From Petrosia ficiformis (lineage: Eukaryota > Porifera > Demospongiae > Haplosclerida > Petrosiidae), in the NCBI GenBank assembly GCA_947044365.1, contig OX345636.1, positions 56,833,746-56,897,745 of the forward strand: a DNA stretch of 64,000 nt, in the 5' to 3' direction. The notes below the pieces were generated by a model. It was given only the letters and a program-made list of their open reading frames with translations. It did no database searches and had not been told where the DNA came from. Below, piece by piece: positions 37,735 to 49,128 of the stretch; within the stretch, counting starts at the first letter, position 1, and every line of letters starts with the position of its first letter. The translations under genes were made by a program, and so were the position numbers.

Positions 37735-38164
37735 ATGTGACAGTAGTGACTGTAGTGACAATAGTGATGGTTGTGATAGTAGTAATGAGTACTGTGACCA
37801 GTGACATTAGTGACTACTGTGACAGTATTGACTTGTGTGACAGTAGTCACTATTACATGTAAACTTATGTTCCTATTTTGACTATAGTGACTATTGTGAC
37901 AGTAGTGTCTACTGTGTGAGTATTCATAACTATGGTCACTACTGTGACAATAGTGACTATTGTGACAGTAGTGACTACTATGAAAGTTGTGTCAGTAGGG
38001 TCTATAATGACAATAGTGATATTATTACTATCGTCATTATGGTGACAATAGTGACTGTTGTGACAATAGTGACTAATGTGAAAATAGTCGCTAATATAGC
38101 AATAGTGATGTTAGTGACTGCTCTTACTATTGTTAGTGACAGTAGTGACTATTGTGATTATTAA
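37735..38164 (-). repeat. GTGACTATTGTGACAGTAG minisatellite, opposite orientation
   Basis: The units are the reverse complement of the 35338-36522 array (GTGACAATAGTGACTATTG), more diverged and shorter. The two arrays form an inverted pair around 37 kb. Confidence 0.9.
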
Positions 38165-40105
38165 TTGACAGAGCTCCCTGTATTTAATAATTTTCTTAAC
38201 TATAAATGTAAATGTGTAAGTGATACAAGCGTAATTGTGTATAAGGACCATGGAAAGTAGGTGTTCAATGTACGTGTGAGATAAGTTCTCTGACCATAGG
38301 AAAGCATGTGGAAATGCTATATGTATGTTCACACATGTATATGTACATACACAAAACCTCTAGTCACTTCATTTTTGGGAATAATTTCCTTTTGGCGTTT
38401 GTCACACATAGATTAATTACTGTCTTTTTTCTTTTTTCATCAATATTACTGAAGTGTTATATGTACACTGTACATGTACATGTATTTAACGAGTTCAGAC
38501 TTGTTTTAGCTCTAAAATGTTGTATTTTACACATCAGCTTTTATAAAACCAACATAATGAGCAGGGTTGGGGCTGATTACACAAGTGTGATTACGATTAT
38601 GATTATGATGACCCAGAAAAGTTTCTGAATAATTATGATTACGATTACATACCAAAACTTCAGATTATGATTATGATCATGATTACTGTAGCATGATTAC
38701 ACTATGATTATACTATACCACTGCATTCATTTTCACAAGTGAAGTGTGTTTGGTGATTGTCTTATTCAAACCGATAGTGTCAGTTCTTTTCATAATTGCA
38801 CCGTATAAACATCAGTTTTTCAAAAAGGGTGGATTAAGTTAAACATTAAGTACAACTACATGTACCTGTGTTTGCATGATTACATTTTATCATTGGAATG
38901 ATTACAGTACTGGTTTAATGGGATTATGATTATGATTATGAATACGCCAATTTCGAGTGATGTGATTATGATTATCATATAGTAAAAAGTGTAGTCGATT
39001 ACAATCGATTACGATTATAATCGCAATCGGCCCCAACCCTGAATTAATGACTATTCTCACTTTCATTGAACTTGCACACAAGCATAGGGTGTCTTATTAT
39101 ATAGGTCACATTCTCTGGTTATGAATATACATGTGTACATGTAGAATATACACATGTACATGTATGACTTTAGTGGCATGTCAAATGTGATGTTGGACAA
39201 AAGAAAGTAACATCCTACCACACCTAAATGTAGTAACCAGTAACCACACACCATTTGGGCTGACCCAACCCCCTGATGCTATTTAATGACAATAGGTATA
39301 CAGTTTATATTTCATACAATTTTTTACATGATATTCATCAAATATTTGATTGTCATTTATAAAAACAGGTTGAATTGGATAATAAAAGGTGTTTAATGAC
39401 ATGTATAGTACATGTACATACAGGAAAGATGTTTATTACAATAGATACAATATAGAAGCTGTACTCACTTTATAATATTATACTAATAAGATTATGATAC
39501 GTAAGTATATTATACAGTTTACCTAAACCAATAATAGAGTGTAATTATAATGGTTACGTGTACATGTATGTATACTGAATTGTGGTGTTGGACATGTATG
39601 TCCTTTCTTTAAGAGTGAATATAATTATAATGATATTCATTGTAACATCAAGTGTCAGTTGGGTCAGTCCAAAAGGGTGTGGTTACTGGTTACTGCATTT
39701 GGGTGTGGTTTGATGTTACTTTCTTTTATTCATCATCACATTTAACATGCCTCTAAAGTCATAAATGTATATTCATAACCAGAGACCTATATAGTAAGAT
39801 AAAATTAATAACACTTCAGTAATTGATGAAAAAGACAGCAATTGATGTACAAGTATGTGTGACAAACACAAAAAGGAAATTGTTCCCCACAATAAAGGGA
39901 CTAGAGTTTTTGTGTATGTACATGTACACATATAGTGTATATAACATTTCCACGTGCTTTTCTATGACCAGAGAATCCATCCCACATATACATTGGACAT
40001 TTAATTTCCATTGTCCTTATATATACATATAATTACACGTGTATTACATTCATGTATAGTTAAGGAAATTATTAAATTCTGGGAGCTCTGTCAATTGATA
40101 ATCAT
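38155..40105. repeat. 1.95-kb imperfect inverted repeat
   Basis: The left half (GACAGAGCTCCCTGTATTTAA at 38167, TGGGAATAATTTCC at 38376, GCATGTCAAATGTGATG at 39176) returns in inverse order in the right half (39724 to about 40095). The left arm carries an extra 0.6 kb (38461-39090) with the hAT-like MITE. The centre is 39263-39656. A further inverted copy of part of the centre (39370-39590) lies at 40420-40850. No coding content. Confidence 0.75.
38562..39041. mobile_element. 480-bp hAT-like MITE (CAGGGTTGGGGC ends)
   Basis: Exact 12-bp inverted ends CAGGGTTGGGGC and GCCCCAACCCTG. The interior is dominated by GATTATGATTACGATTA steps ending in AATCGATTACGATTATAATC. The other arm of the surrounding inverted repeat lacks it, as expected for an insertion. 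Flanking 8-mers do not match, so the target duplication has decayed or the element differs from hAT. Confidence 0.75.
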
Positions 40106-40507
40106 TAAATATAATAAGTAGGAAATGTTATTATAATTATAATTTCCAACACCACAATATTTATATTATTACTGACTCAACCTCCTGATGTCATATACTT
40201 ATATATGAATAGTAGTATATACAATGTAGATAATAATGTACATGTATAGTGAGAAGAATTCAATATCTGTGAATATAAAGACATACATGTACCCACATGT
40301 TCAAACCATACTCACATACATGAAACACACTCCATTGGTCTTGTGTTCTATACTCAGACTGTGAATATAATGACCTTTAATTTCTTTGTGTATGTAAATA
40401 TTTACCCAAGTCATTATATACATGTAACCATTATAATTACACTCTATTACTGGTTTATGTAAACTGTATAATATACTTATGTATCATAATTTTCTAACTA
40501 TAATTAT

Positions 40508-40782
40508 TAGGGCTGGGAATTGGCTCAGATTCTGAAATCGATTATCACTAACTTCCAATCGATTCATAATCGATTAAAATCAGTTGAAGTAATTAGGCCA
40601 ATTAAGTCAATTAATACAGGAAATGCCTCCCATTTGATGATCAAAAAGGCTTCCTGTCACTTCCATATTGAACATTATTTGCCATCACATGCTTGAAAAG
40701 TATGTCTTCTGGAATAATTAGCATAATTGATATCACAGACTATCAATATCAATTGATTAATCAATTAATCGTCCCAGCCCTA
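40508..40782 (+). mobile_element. hAT-like MITE (TAGGGCTGGGA), copy 1
   Basis: Ends TAGGGCTGGGA and TCCCAGCCCTA are exact 11-bp inverted repeats. The 8-bp target duplication ATAATTAT is perfect (40500-40507 and 40783-40790). The interior has AATCGATTATCACT, CATGCTTGAAAAGTATGTC and GGAATAATTAGCATAATTG. The inverted relative at 39465-39540 shows the surrounding sequence without it. Three more copies: 52515, 55512, 59070. Confidence 0.92.
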
Positions 40783-41177
40783 ATAATTATTATAAAGTGA
40801 GTACACAGCTTGCATATTACATGTATGTATATCTATTATAGTAAACCCCTTTTACATGTACATGTACATGTATTTCCTTAAACAGCTTTTTATTTTCAAA
40901 TTCAACTTGTTTTTATAAATGTGATGATGAATATCATGTAACAAATTGTATAAAATCTAAACTGTATACCTAGTCAATTCTAAATGATATAAATCAGAGA
41001 TTTCTACGAGCTTTAATTAACATTACCTACCTGACAAGTTTACAATCATTCACCTTTCTGCTTTTCTGACAGTAATGAAGCTTGATATCAGCTTTATATG
41101 TCTTCATTTTGAAACAGTTGATGTTAATGTATACATGTATATCAGAATGATGTATTAATACTCCACTCTCTATACAG

Positions 41178-41282
41178 AATATGAGGATCTTTTGGGCGAT
41201 TCAGTTTGATGATGATGAGGAAGTGGAATCACTGATTAATGATTCCAAAACAGATATAAACTGGACTAACGAAGCTCGTTTT
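41178..41282 (+). CDS. Ankyrin-repeat protein, exon 3
   Basis: Thirty-five codons between acceptor TATACAG and donor TTT|GTAAGT, phase 0. It reads NMRIFWAIQFDDDEEVESLI followed by NDSKTDINWTNEARF. The pattern FWAIQFDDDEEVESLIN...DINW matches the LHxAAxxGxxxVVxxLLxxGADVN plan of an ankyrin repeat with an acidic turn (DDDEE). It joins exon 2 and exon 4 without frame change. Confidence 0.75.
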
Positions 41283-41756
41283 GTAAGTGTCATCCTATAA
41301 ATTAATAATTAAAATATCATTTTCTATGATGTTTAATTATAATATTTAATAGTTATAATGATTTAATAATTATTATTGAATATCCATTCTATTATGATGG
41401 TATATACTAGATATTATTATGAAATGTTATTTGTGGTAATATGATTGTGGATATACTGACAAGGAATATTTCATTATTGTGAACATTGTCTTCATTATTT
41501 ATGTAAATTAATCCATGTACAATAATTATAATCTATTGAATTATGACACAAACAAACCAAATCAACATTATAATTGATGTATGTTATTATAAGAATTCAG
41601 TGTTTGGCAAAATGTTCATTTTAAATTAATTTATTAACCTCATAGTCTACTGTTTCAACTACTTGTAATTGTTTAGGTCAAATATATGATATAATCTAGT
41701 ATTTATTCATACACACATTACCTTTATTGTCTCACTAACATAAACACATACACTCA

Positions 41757-42048
41757 CAGGGGTGGATACAGGATTTATTGTATGGTGGGGTTGATTCATA
41801 AAGGGCGTGGTAAATTAATTAACGAAAGAAAAAGGTCCTCTAACATCAATTTCTGGAAGATGCGCCTCAAATGTTGTTAAATGAAAGCCTTCAAAATGTC
41901 TTCTCTCCTGGTAATGCATAGCTATCACAGCCATGTCTGAAATGTGTTCTTCTGTGAATGAGGATCGTGTGTAAGTCTTTCAAAGTTCAAATGTTTGGGG
42001 GGGTTGCAACCCCACAAACCTCCCTCCCCCCCCCTAAGTCCGCCTTTG
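41757..42048. mobile_element. 292-bp hAT-like MITE next to the RT remnant
   Basis: Ends CAGGGGTGGATACAGG and CCTAAGTCCGCCTTTG are imperfect inverted repeats of the CAGGGGxGGAT type common in hAT MITEs. The pentamer ACTCA flanks both ends (41752-41756 and 42049-42053), a possible short target duplication. Confidence 0.6.
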
Positions 42049-42179
42049 ACTCATACAAACATGTATTTACAAACATACATACTCACACAAACATAATTCA
42101 CACAAATATATACATACACATTGTCTATTCCTTTAATGATATAAAGTACCAATATACAATGTATCCATAGAGGTGTTAG

Positions 42180-43355
42180 GATTGGGTTTAACAAAATTTC
42201 CTGTACACTGGCTACCTAAATTACATAAAAATCCTTACGGAAAGAGATTTATTGCTGCTTCACATAAGTGTACCACTAAGGCATTATCTAAACTTCTTAC
42301 CACATGTCTTACTACTATAACTACTCATTTTAAAGAATATTGCCATGGCATTTATAATAATACCGGTGTTAACTGTTTTTGGATAATTAATAATTCACAA
42401 CAGGTCCTTGATAAACTTCACACAATTAATCACTTTTCTAATGCAAAAAATTTGATAGCTTTGATTTTTCTACACTGTATACTAGTATTCCACATATCTC
42501 TTTAAAATTGGCACTTACGGCTCTCATACAGGAAGCATATAGAGTTAGAAATTGCATATACCTAGTTGTAAATACGTTTTGGTAAAGCATATTGGTCAGA
42601 CATACATGTACCATCTAAATCTAGTTGTAGCAAAAATATTAAAGAGGATAAACTGATAGAAATGCTGGAATTCCTGATAGATAACATTTACATTAAAGTA
42701 GGTAAAGAAATATTTAGGCAGCAAGTAGGAATTCCAATGGGTACTGATTGTGCTCCTTTTTTAGCTAATTTATTTTTATTCTATTATGAATATAACTATA
42801 TGAAAGATCTTATCAAAAGTAATATACACTTAGCTAAACAGTTTCCTTACACTACCAGATATATTGATGATCTTTTAACATTAAATAATAATAGATTTAC
42901 AAAAGTTATTCCTAACATATATCCTCCTGAGTTAGAACTCAAAAGAACTACTGAGAGTCCCACTATGCTATCCTATTTAGATATATTAATTACAATAGAA
43001 AATGAGAAATATCACACTACCATTTTTGATAAAAGAGACAATTTTGGTTTTAATATAGTTAACTTTCCACATTTATGCAGTAATATTCCCACTAAACCTG
43101 CTTATGAAGTGTATACTGTATTTCACAATTAATTAGAATTGGTAGGATATGTGATTCCTTTAAAGATTTTGCACACAGACACTATAAGTTAACTAGTCAT
43201 TTAATACAACAAGGTTTCTGGTATACTAAGCTATGTTTTACATTTAAAAGGTTTACAAAATACATGCACCTATTTTTTCTAAATTTAAATGTAATGTACG
43301 CAAGCATATAGAGGAAGGTATTTACCTGCCGGTTAATGTAAGACTGAACAACTAG
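42180..43355 (+). pseudogene. Broken reverse transcriptase, probably Penelope-like
   Basis: The first part (frame from 42173) has WLPKLHKNPYGKRFIAASHK, the RT fingers motif with PKLHK; after about 42450 the frame is lost. The second part (42662-43132) has QQVGIPMGTDCAPFLANLF and then YIDDLL, the catalytic palm motif, followed by SYLDILITI. A third part (43135-43355, shifted again) has GRICDSFKDFA and GFWYTK. The order and the PKLHK/GIPMGT/YIDD set are those of Penelope-like elements. At least two frameshifts and no GIY-YIG nuclease are seen, so it is dead. The plus orientation matches the host gene. Confidence 0.7.
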
Positions 43356-43744
43356 AAATGTGACTATTAGACGTGCTGGACATTGATTAGTACTTATTAG
43401 TGCTTTTTCACAATTATAATCAGTACTAATCAGTACTTCTTTTGTGTGTTGCATGGGTAGACAGTGATGGCCAGCTGCTTTTGTAAGAGCAGGTGCTTAG
43501 CTTAGTGTGCCTCACTAATCTCAAACCTTGCATATGTGACCAACTTGGGTTTGCGGCAGCTCTATGCTTCTCTTCTTGGTTTGTGAGTCGCATTATGTTG
43601 TGTACTTGTTATTTAAGTGTACTATTTTCATTGTTATTATTGTTATATGGGCGCTGGATGAGTGGGGAGAGTTGGCTAGCCATCAAAGATCTTTAACCCA
43701 CCATTCCCGGTTCTCAAGACTGGGCATTCAGTGTTCAATTTTAC

Positions 43745-43925
43745 CATATTTTTCTAAGCCATTGTGGCAGTTCCTCTTCTAAGCCATTGTGGCTGCTTAT
43801 TTTCTAAGCCATTGTGGCTGCTTATTTTCTAAGCCATTGTGGCAGTTCCTTTTCTAAGCCATTGTGGCTGCTTATTTTCTAAGCCATTGTGGCTGCTTAT
43901 TTTCTAAGCCATTGTGGCTGATTAT

Positions 43926-43972
<47 letters not shown>

Positions 43973-44036
43973 ATATTTTTAAGCCATAGTAGCTGCTCTA
44001 ATGTTTAATGAAGCCATTGTGGCTGCTTGTTTGTTT
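43745..44036. repeat. 27-bp tandem repeat with (TA)n insert
   Basis: TCTAAGCCATTGTGGCTGCT recurs about eight times, with a CAGTTCC variant; a TA run (43926-43976) interrupts, then a diverged copy and GAAGCCATTGTGGCTGCTTG end it. Confidence 0.92.
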
Positions 44037-44187
44037 GTTATGTGTGTGTTTGTTTGCACCTTTTGCTAGCATGCTAGACACATGAATTTTCATGTAATTA
44101 ATTAATGACTTACAGGTTAGTTAGAGTCTTAAAGATAAATCACTCACACATGTAGCCCCTCCAACTATTTAACTACTATACTATACT

Positions 44188-44495
44188 ACAAGAATAATAA
44201 AAAACATTTTCAATAAAAATGAAAGAAGATGTAGGGATGTCAAAACCCAAAAAGCAAGCAAACAAGGTTGGGAAGCTAACTTAGGACCCAAAATTAAACA
44301 AACCACTTCCATATAACCCTACATAAGTACTTACACCTCTGTACAAAGAGCTGTAATTATGTAGGGTTATATGGAAGTGGTTTGTTTAATTTTGGGTCCT
44401 AAGTTAGCTTCCCAACCTTGTTTGCTTGCTTTTTGGGTTTTGACATCCCTACATCTTCTTTCATTTTTATTGAAAATGTTTTTTATTATTCTTGT
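44188..44495. repeat. Perfect 139-bp inverted repeat with 30-bp spacer
   Basis: Arms 44188-44326 and 44357-44495 are exact complements without a mismatch. The left arm starts ACAAGAATAATAAAAAACAT and ends CCCTACATAA. A similar but diverged fold with TATGGAAGTGGAATTTAATT and CCACTTCC occurs at 53610-53772, and a single related arm at 51400-51480. Non-coding; a foldback element of a small family. Confidence 0.97.
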
Positions 44496-45479
44496 TTTTA
44501 TTGTTTTTTTTCTAAACGATGTGAATATTTTTTTGTAGATTGCAGAAATACTATATATTATTATGAAATCATGCAATCAAAAATGCATTAAAATTTGTTC
44601 ATCAATGAAGGTCAGTCTTTTGTATTTATGTATTGATTATCATTCTCTTTCACTTACAGATGATGTATATTCTTTATTCACTTACATCACTGTCTGCAGT
44701 CCTACAAGAAGTAGTGTCAGTCACTGTGTCAACCATTCAGTATTCCAATGCTTATCATAGTATACAATATTATTATACAATTGCTTTAGTATTAATAATT
44801 ATTATATTCATTATTAGTATTTGCTCACAAACTCACAAATGTTATTACAATGCCAAACACTTCCACCTTTTCAGCTTCCATGTTAAGAGTATACAAATGC
44901 GCATGTGTAATTAAATTCCACTTAGGAAAATGGCGTCCAATTCCAGATCAAATCTTTGTAGTCGTTGAGACTGTCTTCTTTCATAGTATCTGAAGATATC
45001 ATCTCGATACTTTACGACCAGAATTTTACTATAAATGCGACGGGAATGGTGCTAGAATCATCGTGATAGTTCAACAAACAAAAAAATGATTTGTCTGGAA
45101 AATAATAATATTAATAATAATAATAATATGATGAAGATTTTGCCAGTTTTGCCACTCGCCGGTTCTCTACCTTAGCGATAATCTTCGGCCATCTAGAAGG
45201 TATTGGTAGTCATAAAAACACTAGATATGAACAGGCATGTGTGTATAGAAACTTATTTGTATATATTACCAGAGATTTCAGCTCATCACTTGCAATTGAA
45301 ATGTATGGGCGGCCATTTTTTTTCCGTGCCATCCCTACATAGAGAGTACTACCGTACTCTTTGATTACTATTGTATCACTAACCTGTGTAAAGTAATTAA
45401 TTATAAAGCATAGTTATGTGTTGTATTTTATAACTATTTCTGTTACAATTAGTGATATACTGAATCAGTATTTAATATG

Positions 45480-45700
45480 TTATGTTGTTTGAAGCATGGG
45501 CCAAATTGGCTCAACAATGATTACTATATATGCCATTGAGAATACATTTTGAAGCAATTAAGTTAATGCTGTTAGTGACATTATAATAATAATTACACAT
45601 GTAACTGTGCCATCTGGCCTAAAGAGAGAACTGTGCAGTGCATGCCAAATAAGAAGCTCTTTTGGCCAATGGTGCACCAGATAAGCTTATCATAAACACT
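45480..45700 (-). repeat. Dispersed repeat inverse to 51500-51700 and 53840-54040
   Basis: CAAATTGGCTCAACAATG, AGAGAGAACTGTGCAGTGC and AAGAAGCTCTTTTGG are complements of GCCAATTTG, GCACTGCGCAGTTCTCTCTT and CCAAAGAGCTTCTTAA in the later copies. No termini defined. Confidence 0.75.
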
Positions 45701-46071
45701 GATATGTTATATTTATAGCATAGATCTGCCTGTGTTATCATGTACATATTCATGTTAGAGTTGTACTTATACTTGTATAGGTACATGTACATGTATAGGT
45801 ACCTCCTGTACCATGGTATAGGTAAATATAGGTATAGGCAAGTAGTATAGGGGCGGATACAGATACTTTACAGACCAAGTTTTGAAACTTTATAGTACTA
45901 TTTTACTGTTTTAGAAAAAGACTGATACAACAGTCAGAATCATATATTTTTTAGCTATTTCTATTTTTTTGTAGTTTGTGAGTTTCATTTTCCAACAGAA
46001 ATGACTACATAGAGCAGTGCTAAAAATTAGTGATGCACGTGAACATATACTAGAACAAGTGTATATAGAGA

Positions 46072-46526
46072 AAAAAAACATCCCTATAATTGCTTTACAA
46101 ATTTATAAAAGTATCCCTATGACTGCTTTGTGGTGTCCAGCATTCAGTAATCATGGCTGACTATCAAGCATGAAAGACAACAGCTTATTATAGTTATTAT
46201 TTTGATTATCTACTCTCCTGACCTTTCAAAAGACCTTATAGAACTTTAGGAATATATGTCAGGCAGAATAGCTAGCTATTAGTTCCAGTTTCTAAGTAAG
46301 ACTAAGCTACACAGCTTTCTTTCTGCTGGTGTGTAGAGCTTGATCGCGCGTTCTTTTACGCGCCACGCCCATTAATTGACCGAGCTCCCGGGAATGATGT
46401 AACTTCCTTAACTACGTATACAACGCATACTCGCGTAGGTGACACAAACATATATATATATAAACATACATCGAACCCGTGGGAAAGCAATCATAGGGAT
46501 GGCCCTACGGGCCCGGGCCATAAAAA
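46072..46526 (-). mobile_element. GGCCCGTAGGGCC-type MITE, copy 2 (most complete)
   Basis: Reverse-strand copy of the 8526 element. Both inner ends are well kept (CATCCCTATAATTGCTTT at the left, AAAGCAATCATAGGGATGG at the right) and GGCCCTACGGGCCCGGGCC forms the head. It contains CGCGCGTTCTTT, absent from copy 3. Confidence 0.8.
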
Positions 46527-46740
46527 GCAGTGAACACATGTTCATTGTGTACATACATGTAGGAATAGGTATAGGTATAGGCAGTTTTAGTTGCCTATAA
46601 TATCTGTATCTGAATTACAGGCAAAACCTAGTATAGGTACAACACTAGTACATGTATGTATGTATACATACATGTATACATGAATCATCAATGTTCACAT
46701 CTCCATATAGCCCCAGGTCATACATGTATAATATCATTAA

Positions 46741-47318
46741 TCATTGAATGTGTATATACATGATAACACATACAGGCCAGTGATTTGTACTGTGGAAGCC
46801 ATCTAGAATGATGTGATCACCTTGTGGGATACTATGATATCTAAGATCAACAATTTCTTTGGTGTGTACATGTATTCCCCAGACTCCCCTAGTAATTGGT
46901 ACATGGTTTGTATTAGAACTGTTGTGATATTCCAATATATTGATAAAAACTGATACAATAATCTAGTTACTTCTCTCAGAGATTGATTATCAGTCAATCA
47001 TGATATGACACATGCTGATCATATACACACACTTAGTTTAGAAAATAAATTAGCGACTAGTTCATCAACAGGTGACAATGATCTTCTAAAACCAAAGAAG
47101 ACTTCAAGAAGCAAGATTTGAGTGTATTTTGGTTTTAAAAGATGAGAAAGCTGGTTAGGTACATTGTAGTTGATGATATAATGTGTTGTATATGTGTTTA
47201 TCATTGTGTTATGAGCTTCAAAACACACAACATAATTACATTGTTGATCATATTGCAGTATGGATGGGCTTTGATTCAGTGATACTATACCTGTATCAAT
47301 TGTATTGAAATGATTCAA
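46741..47318 (-). pseudogene. Coding-like remnant, unknown
   Basis: Minus-strand frames carry protein-like stretches in shifting frames: LLEVFFGFRRSLSPVDELVA (near 47060), NQSLREVTRLLYQFLSIYW (near 46940) and GVWGIHVHTKEIVDLRYH, then PQGDHIILDGFHSTNHWPVC. The order and absence of repeats suggest one old coding region with frameshifts, such as a transposon gene in antisense to the host gene. No family recognised. Confidence 0.25.
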
Positions 47319-48685
47319 AAAATCATGGAAATTTCAGTAGCGATATTCAATCCATAAAAACTTGTATTGCAACAGGTCTAGTTTTCATGCACAATATACA
47401 CATTATTATTTTAATACACTGTTAAAATGTACTCTCCACTTTTCATTCACTTCCTATCATCCTGAATTATAGTTATATTTCATTTACACTTGTATCTACA
47501 TCAATACATTACCTATACTCTTATACAACTATAACAAGAAGTTGAGTTAACTGATTCTTATAGTTACAAACAAGAGAAACTTATGTTGTATAAACAGTCC
47601 ATAGAATTTGAGCTCAACTACACATTTAATAATCATAAACATTTACCTCACCATACAAATATTTTATTATCATAATGTATTTTGTTAATTATTCTAGCTC
47701 CTTTTTGTTTATGCCGAAATTCTACTCAGAACACAGTTAGGATCCATTTCATTAGGATTTCATATTCTGTATTCTGACTTGAGCACTATAAGTAATTGTG
47801 TATAGTAATTAAGACTATAATTATCTGTAATTATAATAATTATTAGTAATTATAGTAATCATTACGATAATATAAAGATTGTATGTAAAATACTTTTATT
47901 CATAAATAAATGCATAATCAATAAATTGAAGAATCATTAATGTCCAGCTTTGCCAACAAAGTCTTATGAATATCATTATGTGGTTGATTTGGGAGTCTTT
48001 GATGGCAATCCTGGACAGAATTGAGCAAACAGATTATATGTAACTTCTGAACATACTACATAACACGATTTAAAACTATATCAATGCATACAAACCCACA
48101 ACTACCAATGTAGCAAACTTTGAAAACGTGCATATTTAATAAGTGAACATTGAAATTGTTTGTTTGATACTTAGCAACTATTTAACATACACTTGTCCCT
48201 AGGGAACGTATTCAACGTAGCAGTCTAGCAGAAGCCAACAACAAAAGAAACGTTAACGTTGGGAAAACGTGTGTAGATACTGTAAAAAACGAAATTTTAA
48301 AATTATACAGTTTGAACAGCGTTTCTATGGCGTTTTATCGTAGTACAGTTTGTACTACGGTCGTAGTACAAAGACGAAACATGAACTTTTTTTTGTTGTC
48401 TACTGTATATTCATTATTATTGATAATATCTAAATGATGAAGTATATGTGTCTATGTGTGTATAAAATACTTGTTTGTCTACTTGAACCACTCCCCTGAT
48501 TCATAAATAGTGAAGTGAAGTATGGATATGACATGATTTTATTATACACATGTGATAAGTATTTGTATATGTATAGTATCAATTGATATTATTATGAATA
48601 ACATTTACCAGTGAAACTATTAATTATTACTAGTTTGTGTAGTGTTTATTACATGTACATGTATTGTTGTTATTTCATTATACAG

Positions 48686-48781
48686 GGTGACAGTTTACTG
48701 CATCAAGCAGCTGCTTGTAATAAAGTCAGTATAGTAGACCTGATTATAAAACATGGATGTGACGTGAACATACAAAATCGT
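48686..48781 (+). CDS. Ankyrin-repeat protein, exon 4
   Basis: Thirty-two codons between acceptor TTATACAG and donor CGT|GTAAGT, phase 0. It reads GDSLLHQAAACNKVSIVDLI followed by IKHGCDVNIQNR. It is a textbook ankyrin repeat: LLHQAA helix 1, VSIVDLIIKHG helix 2, and CDVNIQNR leading into the next hairpin. The repeat boundary coincides with the exon boundary, so exon shuffling or repeat gain by exon duplication is easy to picture. Confidence 0.92.
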
Positions 48782-48855
48782 GTAAGTGATTATATATTAA
48801 TTGTTATACACATGTAATATAATGGTTATAATATACAATTGAATACAATCATTAA

Positions 48856-49128
48856 GGTTACGGTACATATATACCAAAATCTGACCGTATTTATTTAAAT
48901 GTAATATTAGAATAATATTTCAACTGACCAATGGCTGATGCTAGCACTATATACATGTAGTTATAAATCAAAAATAAGTTCATCCAATACATATTTTGAT
49001 GTGATCTCCAGGTAAATATTTTCTATAAAGCTATAGCTACATGTAGGCCATCATGTGACATTTTTATTTTGCTAAACATTCAAGAGAAGCAGCAAATCAT
49101 GATTATTCATGATTTGTATCTCGTAACC
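48856..49128. mobile_element. 273-bp MITE between TTAA sites (GGTTACG ends)
   Basis: TTAA at 48852-48855 and 49129-49132. Left end GGTTACGGTACATA, right end TTGTATCTCGTAACC: inverted with one or two mismatches. No gene. TTAA duplication implies a piggyBac-type transposase, different from the autonomous copy at 19523, whose ends read CTCTTTAACG. Confidence 0.75.

Larger units (their letters stand above)
33015..41177 (+). other. Ankyrin gene intron 2 (8.2 kb)
   Basis: It contains three SINE copies (34153-35221), a large minisatellite (35338-36522), an unknown open frame (36797-37138), an oppositely oriented minisatellite (37735-38164), a 1.95-kb inverted repeat (38155-40105) and a hAT-like MITE (40508-40782). 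33016-34150 carries diverged copies of a block with TACAGGAAG and TCTTAGATA.CACATTTA (33253, 33759), also seen near 63720. Confidence 0.55.
41283..48685 (+). other. Ankyrin gene intron 3 (7.4 kb)
   Basis: It contains a hAT-like element (41757-42048), a YIDD reverse-transcriptase remnant (42180-43355), a 27-bp tandem repeat (43745-44036), a perfect 139-bp inverted repeat (44188-44495), a repeat inverted relative to 51500 (45480-45700), the 46-kb MITE and a coding-like remnant at 46741-47318. 44930-45330 has higher GC but no frame; 47330-48685 shows nothing recognisable. Confidence 0.55.
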
